A stretch of 64,000 bases of DNA from Todiramphus chloris collaris (lineage: Eukaryota; Chordata; Aves; Coraciiformes; Alcedinidae): contig JANVCC010000049.1 of assembly GCA_025345505.1 (NCBI GenBank), positions 9,416,733 to 9,480,732 of the forward strand, given 5' to 3'. The translations under genes were made by a program, and so were the position numbers. Shown here one piece after another: positions 25,104-36,960 of this stretch. The notes under the pieces were generated by a model. That model ran no database searches. It was not told the DNA's origin and saw nothing but the letters and a program-made list of their open reading frames with translations. How positions within the stretch are numbered: the stretch's first letter is position 1; every line of letters starts with the position of its first letter.

Positions 25104-28100
25104 AGAGCTGAGCCAGGGAATTGGAAACTCTGGGTCATAACTGCTCCATCTCCAGCTCAGCCACTTCCTCATTACCTTCTCTGGTAAGTTCTTTTGTTTT
25201 AACTGCTGTTCAGGATATACTGTGGCAGCCTTTGGGTGAGAGCACCCTCCTGAAGGGAAGGCAGTCACGCTTCTCCCTGCCACCCCTTTGTGTTTTAACC
25301 CTGCTACAGGATCTCGCTCTCTCGGCTTTGATGCTATCATCTTCAAATAATGACTGCCTATTAGCACAACAGAGCCAGGCTTTAATTTCCCAAAATGAAA
25401 AGCCTTTTATAGCTCCCCAGTGTGTATGGTCTGTCCAGAAGGTGTATCTGCTTGAGCTGGAGAGAAGAGGCATGCCTCACACAGCAGTATCCCATGTGTA
25501 CAGGCAGAGAAATTGCTTATCGTGTCTTTCCTATAAATGAAGTTCTTGCAAGTACCTAGTGAGCTCAGCATGGACTCTCTGAGTCTAAGAGTCTCATCTG
25601 AATGCTTTCCCTTTTGGAGCTTTCTGGTCCCACTGAGCCTTAGTGGTGCTGTGTTGTAGCATCTGCAGCACAGAGTGCTCCCATCCTGCAGCTCTGCTTC
25701 ATGTACTGCTTGGAGCAGTATCCAACCCACTAGAATGGCTCTGTAGCATCCCACACAGTCTGTGGTTTTGCTACCTTAGTAGTTTCTTAAAAACAACCAA
25801 ACCCAAATTTTTCTTGGTTATTTCATATATATAGAGACAAGATTTTGTTAGTGAGCTGCTGTTCAGCTAGGGATGCTCTGACCATACTGCATTATTACTG
25901 TTCACGGGGGTGGAATTTTGCTGGTTTGATTCATTATGCTTCTCCATATCATCTCTGGGACCTGCATCATGTGGTGCTGCTGTAACTCTGTCCCCCTGAA
26001 GCCAACCCTGTGTCTCCCCACTGGTTCAGCTTCTCCAGATAGCATCCTGATCCCCAGTGATGACCATGAAGCCTGCAGGCAAGTGTCCTAGAGCAAAATA
26101 AGTGATGAGGAGTAAATAGTGTGGGACTTTCATTCAGAGGGGCATCTCCAGGGAGAATGACATTTCCCCCAGCATGGAACTATTCCTTTGTACCAACACC
26201 CTGTTGCCTTCTGAAATTGCATGGATCCAACCCTGCAGGTATTTCAGGAGATGCCAGGCCGTTTCTTTGCGGCTGTTGTTGTGTCTTTGCGGCTGCTTCT
26301 GGCTTCGAACATTTTTCCTTTTATTGCACACTTCAGATGCAATAAAAGAGAAATGAAGAGACCATTAAAGGAAAATGCTCTTCCCTGGCATTTATCCTAC
26401 TCTGTGGAATGTTTCCAGGATTGCTCCTGAGTGAATGCGGCACCATTTGCCCTGTTACCTTCCACATGATACTTTCTTTGCTTGCCAACACCTCTTTGCT
26501 AGGGCTGGTTTCCCAGCCCTCCAGTCCCGCTGTGTGATGTGCTGGAGGCCTGCCAGTGGGTAGGACTTGGTTGCAAAAAGCAGAGATGCCAAAGCCTATG
26601 GCTGGGGCAGCACAGCAGCCAAAGTGCAGCTAGTACTTCTGAACCTTTTTTTGAGTGAGTCAAGTTGGTTTCAGCCCTTGTGGAAAAGCTTGGCAAGGTG
26701 CTACTCATTCCTTAGCTCTTTCCATGTTGCTGCGAAGGATTTCATGCTCTAGGAAGCAGGCCTGGAGGATGCAGGTCTGACCATATCCTTATGGTTTACA
26801 AATGCATATCTTAAATGTGTGGATCACGAGCCAGCCCTACAGCATGTCCTGCTGTTCTGGGAAACAGGGGGAGAAAAAATAGTGTGAAAGCATGTAGTTA
26901 AAATTGATCTAAGCTATGTGCACATGGAGCATTTCTTGGAGTGCAGGTTATCTGCATAAACTCACCTTAGTGTGAGGGTAATTCTGGGGTGAACCTGGTC
27001 ACTTGTCAAGGGAATGCAAAAGGCACAGTCCCAGCGTAAACACCCTTCCCCTGACAATCCCCATGAATCAGCTCCAAAAACATTAAAGAAACATGACTGG
27101 GGACTTAATAGCAGGCAAAGTGACATATTTTCCCCTGGCTTCAGTCCTGGAGACAGCTGAGCAGTTTGGAGATTTCCAAAACAATCGCAGTGGGATGTGG
27201 CCCTCCCGTGTGGAGGCCATGGGCAAGGAGCATCAAATTTAGAATAGTGGGCACCCTCAATATCAGCAAGCAGACACCCCTTTTATTCTTGTCAGCACTG
27301 ATATAGGAGGCAGTAAATTATGAGGCTGCTATTGACTTTTCAGTTAGAGCTCTTGCCTTGCAACTTCTGCCATCTGCTAAGTGTGAAGGTACCTTGAAGG
27401 CATCTTCATTTTAAATCCTACTTCATAACCAGTAAAATATTAGGAATAAAATAAATCAGTAAAATAAAAGGAGGGCAAGATAACCTTGTCATACAAATTT
27501 GATACTGTTTTTTCTGATTGCTTTCTTTATAATAAGTTTACAGGCTTCGTTGATTATGGTAAAAGGATTATAGGAGAGACTCTCTCACCTTGTGAATCTT
27601 TCCTACTTTGGAAGTAACAATATGAAGAATTTCTAATCCTCAGCAGCATAAATTATAGTCACCACTGTACTGGTGTAGAATAAACTAATTTTAATACAAC
27701 TAAATGCAAGGTGAGGTACAAGGCAAAATACATGTAGGCTGTGTTGGAAAGATAGGTGAAGTTTTTGCTTTAGCACTCTGTTTCAGAGGAGAATTTATGG
27801 TTTATAGGTGCCGGATGCTTGAATGGTTGCACTTGCCCTGAGTCTCTAACTTGGGGGACTGGTGGCTACTGTCAGCTTGGTTAGAGCCAAAAAACTGTGC
27901 AGACCTCTCTCACCCATGCTGCAGAGACTAGAGATGGCTGCAGAGCTCTCAGCACTGTTGCTGCTCCAACAGCATCATCCCGTACCTCCTCTGGCCCTTA
28001 CAGATGCAACAGCTTCACCATTACTCTTCCTTTGCCTAAAGGTCATCACTATGTGGTGGTTTTCTTTTCAATCTAGCATAGTCTTACAAAACCTGATGCT

Positions 28101-28723
28101 GGGATGTAGAGTTCTCTTTGTGCTAGTGCTCAGAACTGTCAGTGGAGACTTAATTTGTCTTTTGCAATTTACAGCTCTGTTGTCTTACTGCTCCAGATGA
28201 GACCCCATCTCAGTGGTGGTCAGTACTTTTGGTGGGTGGAATTGGAGGTAATCTTGAATTGGTGGTAATCTTGCATAGACAAGGAAAAATCTGTCTCTGA
28301 GTTTGTCAGTAAGAGACCACTTTACTATTGCTACAGGTATGCTCACAGGAGAGAAAGGGCTTGTAAGGTATGAAAACACTTGTGTGTCTGGAGACTGTGA
28401 GTACAGGGTTGAGCAGGCAGCTATAGGTGCTCAGAGTAGACCCCCCTCCGAGGGTGCCCACACACCCACGGGTCGTGTTTCTCAGAGAACTGGCTACTCT
28501 TTCAGGATTTGCCTTTCTGTTCAACCATGTTCTGAGCCAGCCCTAGGGAGTGACAGCAAAACCTGACATTTTCTGTCTGGCAATTGCAGAGCAGTGGCTG
28601 CAGGGATGTAATCAGGTCTCCAGCATTTTCTGCACAGCCCTATAATCTGTAGGTTTATTTTTGTGTTCATTGTTGACATGACTCTCTGGTATCTATAGGA
28701 AAAGTTACAAATGGAGAAGTTTG

Positions 28724-28767
28724 CCTTTTTTTTTTTCTTTTTTTTTTTTTTTCTCCTCTTCTTTTCT
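28724..28767 (+). repeat. 44-nt uninterrupted pyrimidine tract ending in CTAG
   Basis: Forty-four bases hold only C and T (CC, T11, C, T15, then CTCCTCTTCTTTTCT) and are followed directly by AG at 28768-28769. This is the layout of a very strong 3' splice acceptor. A GTAATA donor-like site follows at 28803, which would bound an exon of only 33 bases. No conserved peptide supports an exon, so it is annotated as a tract only. Confidence 0.85.
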
Positions 28768-28806
28768 AGTTGCTCCACGCAGATCTCCTAGCTTGTGTGC
28801 TGGTAA

Positions 28807-28893
28807 TAATCATTTTTATGTGTTACTCACATAAATCACATAATCATTTTATTACTCACATAATCATTTTTATGTGTTACTCACATAAAAATG
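28807..28893. repeat. Imperfect tandem repeat of a hairpin-forming unit (3 copies)
   Basis: Three units start with TAATCATTTT at 28807, 28841 and 28861. The outer two read TAATCATTTTTATGTGTTAC and continue TCACATAAA; the middle one is shortened by an internal deletion to 20 bp. Each full unit is itself nearly palindromic (CATTTTTATGTG against CACATAAA), so the array can fold into alternative hairpins. It lies 40 bp after a long pyrimidine run. Confidence 0.9.
28865..28893. repeat. Perfect 12-bp inverted repeat, 5-nt loop
   Basis: CATTTTTATGTG (28865-28876) and its exact reverse complement CACATAAAAATG (28882-28893) flank the loop TTACT. The first unit at 28811 carries the same left arm with a shorter right match. 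The arms are AT-rich. This could be a cruciform-prone site or an RNA hairpin if transcribed; no terminator function is expected in a vertebrate genome. Confidence 0.93.
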
Positions 28894-29708
28894 TGGGATT
28901 ATAGATTTTTTTTTTCCAGTTATATCTATCCATGATGTGTGTATGTGTGTGAATACAAGTCCCTTACTATCTCTCTGCTGGTGTTCAGTAAGTCTCCCAG
29001 AATCACGAATTAATTAATTAATTCTGAAGACTGGCAGGGCCAGTATCTCCCAAGGAATTGTCAATGCATTGTTGGAAATCATGTTAACAATAACATCATT
29101 TATCTTGTTAGATACTCCAAAGAATCAAAGACTTCTAATCAAGAAAAAATGTTACCAGACTTTCTTTCACAGAGCAGCCTGTGTCTCTTTGGGATGCATT
29201 GCAGGTGCTAATAGAGAAATGAGAGGGAAATTGTGGATATTCAGTAATGATTGAATAGCAGGGCTGGCAGGGAATGCAGAAAGTCATGTTGTCCCATGCT
29301 TTCTCCAAGGAAGGAACCACTTACGTGAAGATCTCTGCTTGCCCTGATCTTGAGGAACCCATCCCAGGAACCCTGATGGATCCATTTTCAGAGGTCACAA
29401 CCTGTGGTCCTGTCAAACCCTCCTTTCCTCTATGAGGAACGGACATCAAAAAGTGTTTATCCTTGTCAGCTTCCTCAAGGTTTGCCTCATAGGCATTTAA
29501 TTTGCTTTCTTTGCTTTCTTTTGGTTAAATTTGCTTGAAATCCGTTTTCAGCTCAGTGCTTCTCCCAGGATGATGCCAAACTTATCGTAGACAAACTCTT
29601 GAATTCATGAGCATAAAATCACTGCTAATGTTATCTCCTTGCCTTGCACTTCTAGTTCCTGCAAGTGGTTAAATTTCAAGCTGAGGCTTCTGTGGGATGA
29701 CTGCAGGG

Positions 29709-29832
29709 AAAAAAAAAAACCCAAACAAATACAACACAAAAACCCAAACCAACAAACAAAAACACCCACAAAAAACCAACAAAACCAACAAACCAACCAA
29801 CAAACAAACAAAACAACAACAAAAACCCCACA
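29709..29832. repeat. A/C-only low-complexity tract
   Basis: The + strand holds only A and C, apart from one T at 29730, from 29709 to 29832; 29731-29832 is 102 bases with no G or T at all. It is built from shifting CAAA, CCAA and CCCAAA units after an initial A11. The open frames across it, rich in Asn, Thr, Lys and Gln, are composition artefacts. The strand asymmetry is complete. Confidence 0.93.
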
Positions 29833-31009
29833 GGTATTTCTGCTTTCATTTCTTCCTCTTTCTCACCTGCAGCTTGGAGGTGGCTGTGCTGGTGCTGGGA
29901 GCAGTGGCTGTGACCATGTCATTCACACACGCCATGAGGCTGTACAGAGCAGAACCAAATTGCCCTGTTCCCACACTGGCTGCAGGTTCAGAGAAACAGG
30001 GAAACAAAGGCGCTAATCACTTCGGGCAACAGACAAGCCTCAGCAGCTTCAAAACACAGACTGTTATATCACAGGATAAAATTAGACTCTGACCTTGAAA
30101 CCTATCTGTGGCAGAGAAGGAGCTGTAGCCTTGAAGCCACCCACATCCCATGTAATTCTCTGGAAATTATGCACTTTGAAAACGCCTGTCTTTCATTCTG
30201 ACAAGCTGAAACCTTTTCTTATGGCACAAGGTGCTCCTGCCTTCTTTTCCAGACTTTGTCTTCCTCCTTCTCTCACCGCTGTGCACCATGCTTAGAACAT
30301 TTCCTCCTACAGCATCTTCACCAGAAAGGATCCTTTTAATCACACATACGGCAGCAAGAAAGAGAGTGGTGCTGATCCTCAGCTCTTCTCAAGAGTTACT
30401 GCAGCCGATGTTTATCTCCCAATCTCAGCGCCCCTTGGCAGTCCATTCATGGGGGAAAAAAAATCCAACAACCAAGAAGAAAGCAAGACTGAAGCCTTGA
30501 TTGTAAATAGGTTTTGTGGAGAGGCAATATTATCTGCTCAAAAAGCAAGCAAACAAACAAAAATGTACACAAAGAAAGCCTGTCTCTCCTTTTGTCCTCT
30601 GAATGCAGCCTTACTGATCTTGATGTGAGAGTAGAAATGAACAAACTGTAATATAATCAAAATGCTTAGAGATAACGAATGTTTTGGTACCCATATTTAG
30701 TGACAATGTTGTCTGCCCCTCCATTAATAATAGGTATATTTTCAATTCAGTGGAAGTATAAAAAATCTGTAGCAAGTCTGGGTAGATACCACTGATTTCC
30801 ACTTCAATGGAAGCAGAAAGCAAAGTCAGGTCTTTTATGTCATCTAATCATCAATAAACCACCCAATAACACATACACATGAAAAGTGCCAGAAATTCCA
30901 GCAGCTTCTGTGAGCCTAAAGCAGTCTGGTTAGACTTGGTTCAGTCTAGCAGGAGTTACTACCAGGTGTAATACATGATCACTTCTATTTAATTTTATGC
31001 CAGTTATAA

Positions 31010-31145
31010 TGTGCACAAAGCAGCAGAGTCATACACCATAAATCAGGACAGGAACTGTGCTTTCTAATTGGTTCTTGCACTGTTCCTCGCTCTAATTGTT
31101 TGTTAGCAATTATGATTAAAAAATGATGTTTCAAATATTAACGTT
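31010..31145. promoter_or_regulatory. Candidate conserved non-coding element
   Basis: The block contains TCTAATTGG, CTCTAATTG (near 31091), GCAATTATGATTAAAAAATG and ATATTAACGTTG, that is, several homeodomain TAAT cores. It lies about 1 kb before the stronger candidate at 32120. The evidence is motif texture only. Confidence 0.22.
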
Positions 31146-32119
31146 GAAAAATGACTTCTAAAAGCATACTTCTTACAGAAACTTTCAACACTTTTCTCTG
31201 AGGTTTTTATTAAGATGAACAGTCAAACTACTTAGACCTCCAGTTTGGTAGAACTATTAATCTACGTAGAACCAAGGCACATTTATTCCAAATCTTGAAA
31301 GCTAAAAGCTCTTTTCTGAAATATTTACATCTTAAAGCTCAAGGTAGTAATAATGAAGTCAGCATATGTTAAAAGGAAAAATTTACTGTCACTGAAAACC
31401 TTTGGTTTCTCTTCCTTGCGAACAGTGTACTTTTAGCAAGAGTTGAGCCTCTCCCCCGGGTGTAAAACACTAAAGCAATGTGAATCAATCCATTGCCAAA
31501 GTATCAGAGTGTGAATCCATATCTCCCTTTCTTTCTCAGGAACACATTGCTAATAAGCACTCTTAGTAATATTGAGTATTTTTGCAGCTGCTGGAGGAGG
31601 GGACTCTGTCTCACTCATGGACCCTAGGTAAGAGTGAAAGAAAGACTTGAAGGAGGCTGGAAAGTGTTTGCTCTTGCAGTGAAATGATTAAAATAATCTC
31701 ACCATATTTAGTACATAATAAGTGTGTAAGTACCCCCTGAGACAGCCAAGGAACCTTTAATAATAAAACACTCCACCTCTGACAATGATGGGTCCTTTGA
31801 AATGATAGGTCTTGGAAGAAATAATTTCTGGTTTGACTGATCTGATTTATACCCAGATAAACCCTGAGCCAGATTGAAAATGTATCTTTGCTCTCTGGGA
31901 ATATTTGTACTGTCCTGAACACAAATGTAGGAGAGTGTATGGCTCCTGGGGCTGTGCTTAAAGGTGTTTTGGGTGTTTCTTGTCACGCACAAGAGCATGG
32001 AGAGACTTCCAAAAATACATTAGAGGATATATTTCCACTCCCACTTTCTCTCTCTTTCGGTCTCATGATCTCTTCTTGTCTATTCTGCTTTCTTTCATTA
32101 GCATGTTATATCATTTGAC

Positions 32120-32340
32120 ACTTCATCAAGATGATGGCCTGTTTACTGTATGCAAATAATTCCTGAATTATGCATGAATAATTATGAATTTGCGTATTGG
32201 TTTCCTGAACTGGCATCTTGCCATGTGAAATTAGCTTCACTTGAACGCAGGCACAAAAACATGCCGACACGGTCAAATTAAAATTGAAGGAAGAGCTCAC
32301 CTTGAAGGGAATGCAAACTATTGAGCTGCTGCTAGAAAAG
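32120..32340. promoter_or_regulatory. Candidate conserved non-coding element (POU/homeodomain motifs)
   Basis: This block contains a perfect octamer ATGCAAAT (32150-32157), ATTATGCAT (32167-32175), TAATTA (32179-32184) and a further AATTTGCG. A CpG-retaining stretch (GAACGCAGG, GCCGACACGGTCAAATTAAA) follows near 32244-32282. The density of POU and homeodomain cores and the retained CpGs in AT-rich DNA are what developmental enhancers look like in vertebrates. Reading it as an enhancer is inference; I could not compare species. No frame of note crosses it. Confidence 0.35.
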
Positions 32341-33459
32341 AGCAAAGTACAGCTAGAGCCTGATAGATGCAGTCATGACCCGAGGACTTGGTGAGGGGCT
32401 GGGACAATGGTGTGCAACAGGATGCGCTCTTTTTGCATTGTAACACCTCTTTGGGATCAAAGGTACCTTTCAGCCATTGTATTTACATATGGCAGCTCCT
32501 GGCTTGACTCATTCATCCGTGCCAGTGGATGAACAGCCTGCAGTGTTCAATCTGCTTGCTGGAAAGGAGCCACAGTGAGGATCTGAACCCTTTTGCATTT
32601 CCTCAAGGTTTGTGTTCTCAGAGGACTGGGTCCCAACTCAGTCGCTGGGGCTGATTGCAGCCAGTGTGGGTACTCCTGAGGCCTTTGCCTTTGGTGTGCT
32701 GGGGTACTCTCTGCCCCACCCTGCCAGAACTGTGGGTGAATTATGGAGGACAAGTACTGAAGTTCCTTTTTCCTTTCTTTCTCTGAAGATGACACAAAAT
32801 ATATTTAGCAAAGGGCTGAAGACAGATTTTCAGTAGGCACAGAGAAACCATTGAAGAACTATTCTTAACTGGCAATAAGGGCTAATTCTGGTTTGAACCT
32901 CTGTTGCCCCTTCTAGTAAGCATTTTGCTAGGTTTCTGTTTAATAGTTGCAAACTCACGTGTCTGCGTAAATATTCCAGTTACTGTCTTCTCTTTGGATT
33001 TCCTGCCACGACAGAGCTGCTGATGACAACCTGTTTGAGCAAGTCTTAAAAAATCTGTAACAGTCTTGGTGTGTAGGTATTATGATGCTCTGTTCTGTGT
33101 TGTTAGACAAGGGTGAATTAAAATAATTGTTATTAATTATGCTATCTGAAATGTTTTGTATGTACTGCAGCACAGGAACCCCAGGATAGAGGCATATTGC
33201 TGTCCTGTAATTGTGGGTGTCCTTGGCTCTGCTTCAGGTTTGGTGAATGTTATGCTGGATCAAAGTTTGCTTGTTGCTGAGAATCTGTCTAAACTCATGA
33301 CTACAGTGAACAAAAGGATGACGTTTTCAAAAGCATCATTTAACAAAAAAAAAAGAATGTCCCTTTATCTTAAAATCCTATCAATCTTATCAGTGGACAT
33401 GTTATTCTCCCAATAGGTCTGTCATTCACCAGAAACAAAGTTTACTGTAGTAATTATTT

Positions 33460-33725
33460 CTATTAAAAAGAGAATCAGTAAAAAAATCATATTAGTTTTA
33501 TTACTTTTTAGTGTGAATCTGGCAAATGGAGACCTAATATTTGCTTCATTTGCCTTGCCAGCTTAGCATGGTTTCATGGGGCTATAAACTCAGTGGTATC
33601 TATAAAAAAGTGAGCCGATGCTCCTTGCTCCATCCAGCAAGAGGCAAAGATGATTAAATTAATCCAAGCAAGTTCCCATCTATGGACAAAGTTGAATGAG
33701 AATTTAATAATCCAATTTTTCAGAA
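33460..33725. promoter_or_regulatory. Candidate conserved non-coding element
   Basis: This is an AT-rich, low-repeat block with GATGATTAAATTAATCC, including TTAATCC at 33659-33665 (OTX/PITX-type K50 homeodomain core), GGCAAAGATG and GGACAAAGTTGA (nuclear-receptor-like), and a run of ATTAGTTTTATTAC near 33490. It has the texture of a developmental enhancer. No coding potential is seen. Confidence 0.25.
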
Positions 33726-36700
33726 TCAGATAAGGCTCCTATATGATATTTTCCTTGTCCAGTACCACATTTCTTTCAAATACAAAGAGCTGAGTAAATG
33801 CAGAATGCTTCCTCTTGTCTCCCTCTCCTCCTTTTTTAACCAGACTCCTGTACCGAGATTCAGGACAGGAGCCACTCTTTGGCTGAATGTGCATGTGTCA
33901 TCCTGCACATCTGAGCTGTGAATGCTGTTGGGTCATTCCAGTTGCTTGAAAATACTGTGTTTCACCAGTGTCTCATGCTGTGGTGAGTGCTGGAGTCTTC
34001 CCATATTCCCTCTTTAAATCACTTGCTCACTCTCTGCCTGGGGAGGGCTTGGGGGATGCCAACAGATGATGTCCCTTTCTGTAGCACTGAATTGTGCTGA
34101 TTTCTAGGAAAGTCCCTAGTTCTGTATTCCTCACCTAGCAGCAACACAGGCATTACACAGGGCTATGGCTAAGCTGCCAGAAGCAGGCAGAGGTGCAGAG
34201 GGACTTGGGCAGGAAGAACATATGCTGGTGAGCTGGCAGATCTACTCTTAAAAGATATCTGGTGAATGGTACTGAAGTGGCAGCAAAGGGGAATGTGGGT
34301 GCTGAGACTGCAACTCAGATTGCATAATAGCATCATTATCAGCCACTTCAGTGGTGAATACCCCCTTGGTTCCAGCTCAGAAAGTGATTACTGGGGGCTG
34401 TGACCAAGTTGCCTTTTCTGCTTACCTTTTCGCCTCTGCATTTTATCCTCTGACTCCAAATAACCCCTGTGGCCGAACTTGGTGGGATTCGAGCAGGGCT
34501 GTGGGTTCAGGAGGGTGGGGGGGCTCTGGGTACCTGCCTGATCCTGGTGCACCTACCCCATCAGTCACTTCCCTTCTCGACCATTTGTGATTCACCTCTG
34601 CCAGATGCTCTGGGTGCACTGGGCCCAGTGTTACAACCTTGTCTCTTGGTGTTTGTGATTCTTTCATTAACAGAAATTCAAGATGATCCTCTTTGGTACA
34701 GATATGTGTAATCTGCCTGGGGATTTAAAATGGAGAAACACAGACATCTGGCATGGGATCCAACCCACTAAGCTTAGTAGCTCCTAAGAGAGAGAGGGCA
34801 GAGAAAGAAAAGGGAATTTGTGGTCCCACCATCTAAGGAGGGAGGAAATGGTCAGGCTGTGAGCAGCCTCTTCCACCAGTGCCAATGGGCACAGCTTGCT
34901 GGAGGGCTGAGTTTTCGCCTGCTGACAGTCTGTCCCTCTCTGCCAAAGCAAAAGGATGTTTAATTAATATGGAATCGAGCCAGAAACATCCTACATCTTC
35001 TTTTCTCATCTTGGAAACTCACAGGGAAGGTAGAATGGGAATTTGAGCTTTGCAGAGATCTGAGGTACCTTTTCCCCAAACACAATTATTCAGCCTACTC
35101 TGCTCATGCTCTGTCTTTTTATATTTTCCCTGCTTCTCATCTGCTTTCTGTGTTTTTTTTCTTATCATGGCAATAGTGGTAAAAGATAAACACTGTAGCC
35201 AACAATGCTGTTCTCATAAAGCTGCAGTTAAAATAGCAAAGAGAACGCAAATTAAATATCATAATCATTTAGAAGCTGTACTTTCTATTAAATACGAGTA
35301 CTTTCCATCTCAGCTTTAGATTGAGGGTGGATTCTATTTAATTATTTTCCTAGAGTATTGCGAGGTAAAGGTGTTTCACAAAGGCACAGATAGCAAATGA
35401 GGTTTTTTAGAAATGGCACAGAAATATGCAGTTGTTAAATATATGGATGATAGAGGCTCTGTTACTGACTCAGCCTCTCCTTTCTCTTTTCAAGTCTGCT
35501 TTCTTCTGATGTTGCTGCAGAGCTCCCAGAACGACTATTTCAGAAATATTAATTACATATTTGTAAGTATAAACACCAATAAAGTTTGCTCCTTAGTATG
35601 TTGGAGTGAGCTTTCCTTTTGGCTTCAGTCAGAGCTGGATTGAGCACCCAAGACCTGAGCCTTTGGGCTTGGACTTCAGCGCTGCAATTCAGCAATTCTG
35701 TGAGTGGAGCTGAAGGTTGGTTGCAGTGCACTACAGCTTTGTGCTGCCTTCCAGCTGGTCGTTGGCTCTTCCTGAACAATCCTTTCTTGGCGATTTCTGT
35801 TGCAATTTCTGTTGTCGTGAATTCCTCTGGCTTTGCAAAAGACTCTGATGTTCCTGTAGTTTTTACCTGTCAGGGCATATGAATCAACTTTTCTGTTTCT
35901 GGTACTGAATTTCCATTCCAAGACCCAAAAAAAAAAAAATAAAAAATCAAAGACTCAGAAACAGGAGCTGACTGAGGGAATGTCCTTGCCTTTCCCACCA
36001 GCCAGCTCACTGAGATCTATATGCTGCTTACATGAAGGTGGGTTATATCCAAGATCTCAGTGATCATCCATTTGGTGCTCATGGGGTGCTCATGGAGTGC
36101 TCCAGTGCCAGGAATAGCTGCAGTTCAGAAATGGCCATGCTGAGCTTGGGCTTGCTGCAGATCCTCTTACTCTGCAGGCATTTGGTGCAGTGTGGGAAGG
36201 CACAGCAGCACACCATGAATCAAAAGACACCACAGCATGATACTTTCTGTAGGAAGCTACCTCTGGTCAGAATTATTCTTGAGACAAAAACTGCACTGGA
36301 TGGTACAATTAAATTATGAATAAAAAAAACCACAAGAAAATAAAAAAAGTCCCTCTCTGCAGCTCAGCAGCACATGCTGAAAACACCACGAGTTGCTTAT
36401 CCATGATGTTTTATGGAGTGTAAGGAGTTAAAATCCTGTGCTGGTTGTCTGGTGATACCTGGAGTTTGGGAAGGTCCTCTGAATACCTGAAAAAACTGTA
36501 CATGTGTCTCAAACCAGGACCCATCTCCAGTATGCACTTTGAACTGGGTTTTCTAAAAATCTGTAGTGCAGTATGGAGAAATTGCACCTCTGTGTGCTTT
36601 CCCACTTATGTTTACATGAAGTACAGCCACTTTGCTGAAGTCGAGCCTGAGATAAACATGAGCATATGAGAAGAAAATTAGCTTCCATATTATTTCATTC

Positions 36701-36819
36701 CATGTAAGCAAAACAGTAAAAAGGCCTGAGGATATTTTTCACTGTTTTATGGTGAAAATAGAGTGAGGAAACAGATTCTGGGAACTGTCAATGCTAAACT
36801 TCATCATCTGTGTATGCAG

Positions 36820-36960
36820 AGAGTATTTGTTAATAGATCTTTCAAGGTTAATGTAACTGATCTTATTTTGTTGATTGAATAAATGATTATTTCCAGAGGG
36901 ATTAGTTATAATCCAGAAGTTAACACATCATTTAATCTTTGATGGTGTTTGTATATTTTT
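36820..36960. promoter_or_regulatory. Candidate conserved non-coding element (TCF/LEF, PBX-like)
   Basis: ATCTTTGAT at 36935-36943 is a consensus TCF/LEF site on the minus strand (ATCAAAGAT). TGATTGA at 36872-36878 resembles a PBX core, and GTTAAT and TTAACA occur nearby. No repeat or frame explains the block. Confidence 0.22.

Larger units (their letters stand above)
21333..28723. other. Non-coding stretch, no gene seen
   Basis: Besides the GATA cluster and the 23460 block, it holds a 20-bp-period duplication of CTTTGCGGCTG (26265 and 26285) and an AT-rich patch at 27400-27560 with repeated CAGTAAAATA-like words. A block at 26860-27120 with retained CpG (CAGCGTAAACACCC) may be conserved. 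GC-richer patches near 24600 and 25000-25700 give chance frames only. Confidence 0.6.
28894..32119. other. Non-coding stretch, no gene seen
   Basis: It holds a short TG run (28937-28951), AATT repeated four times near 29008, the A/C tract at 29709, a (CAAA)-like run at 30546-30562 and the CNE-like block at 31010. Chance frames here follow the A/C tract. Confidence 0.6.

Noticed and set aside
29639-30092. Overlapping frames rich in Asn, Gln, Thr and Lys
   Set aside because: They are caused by the A/C-only tract at 29709-29832, not by a low-complexity protein.
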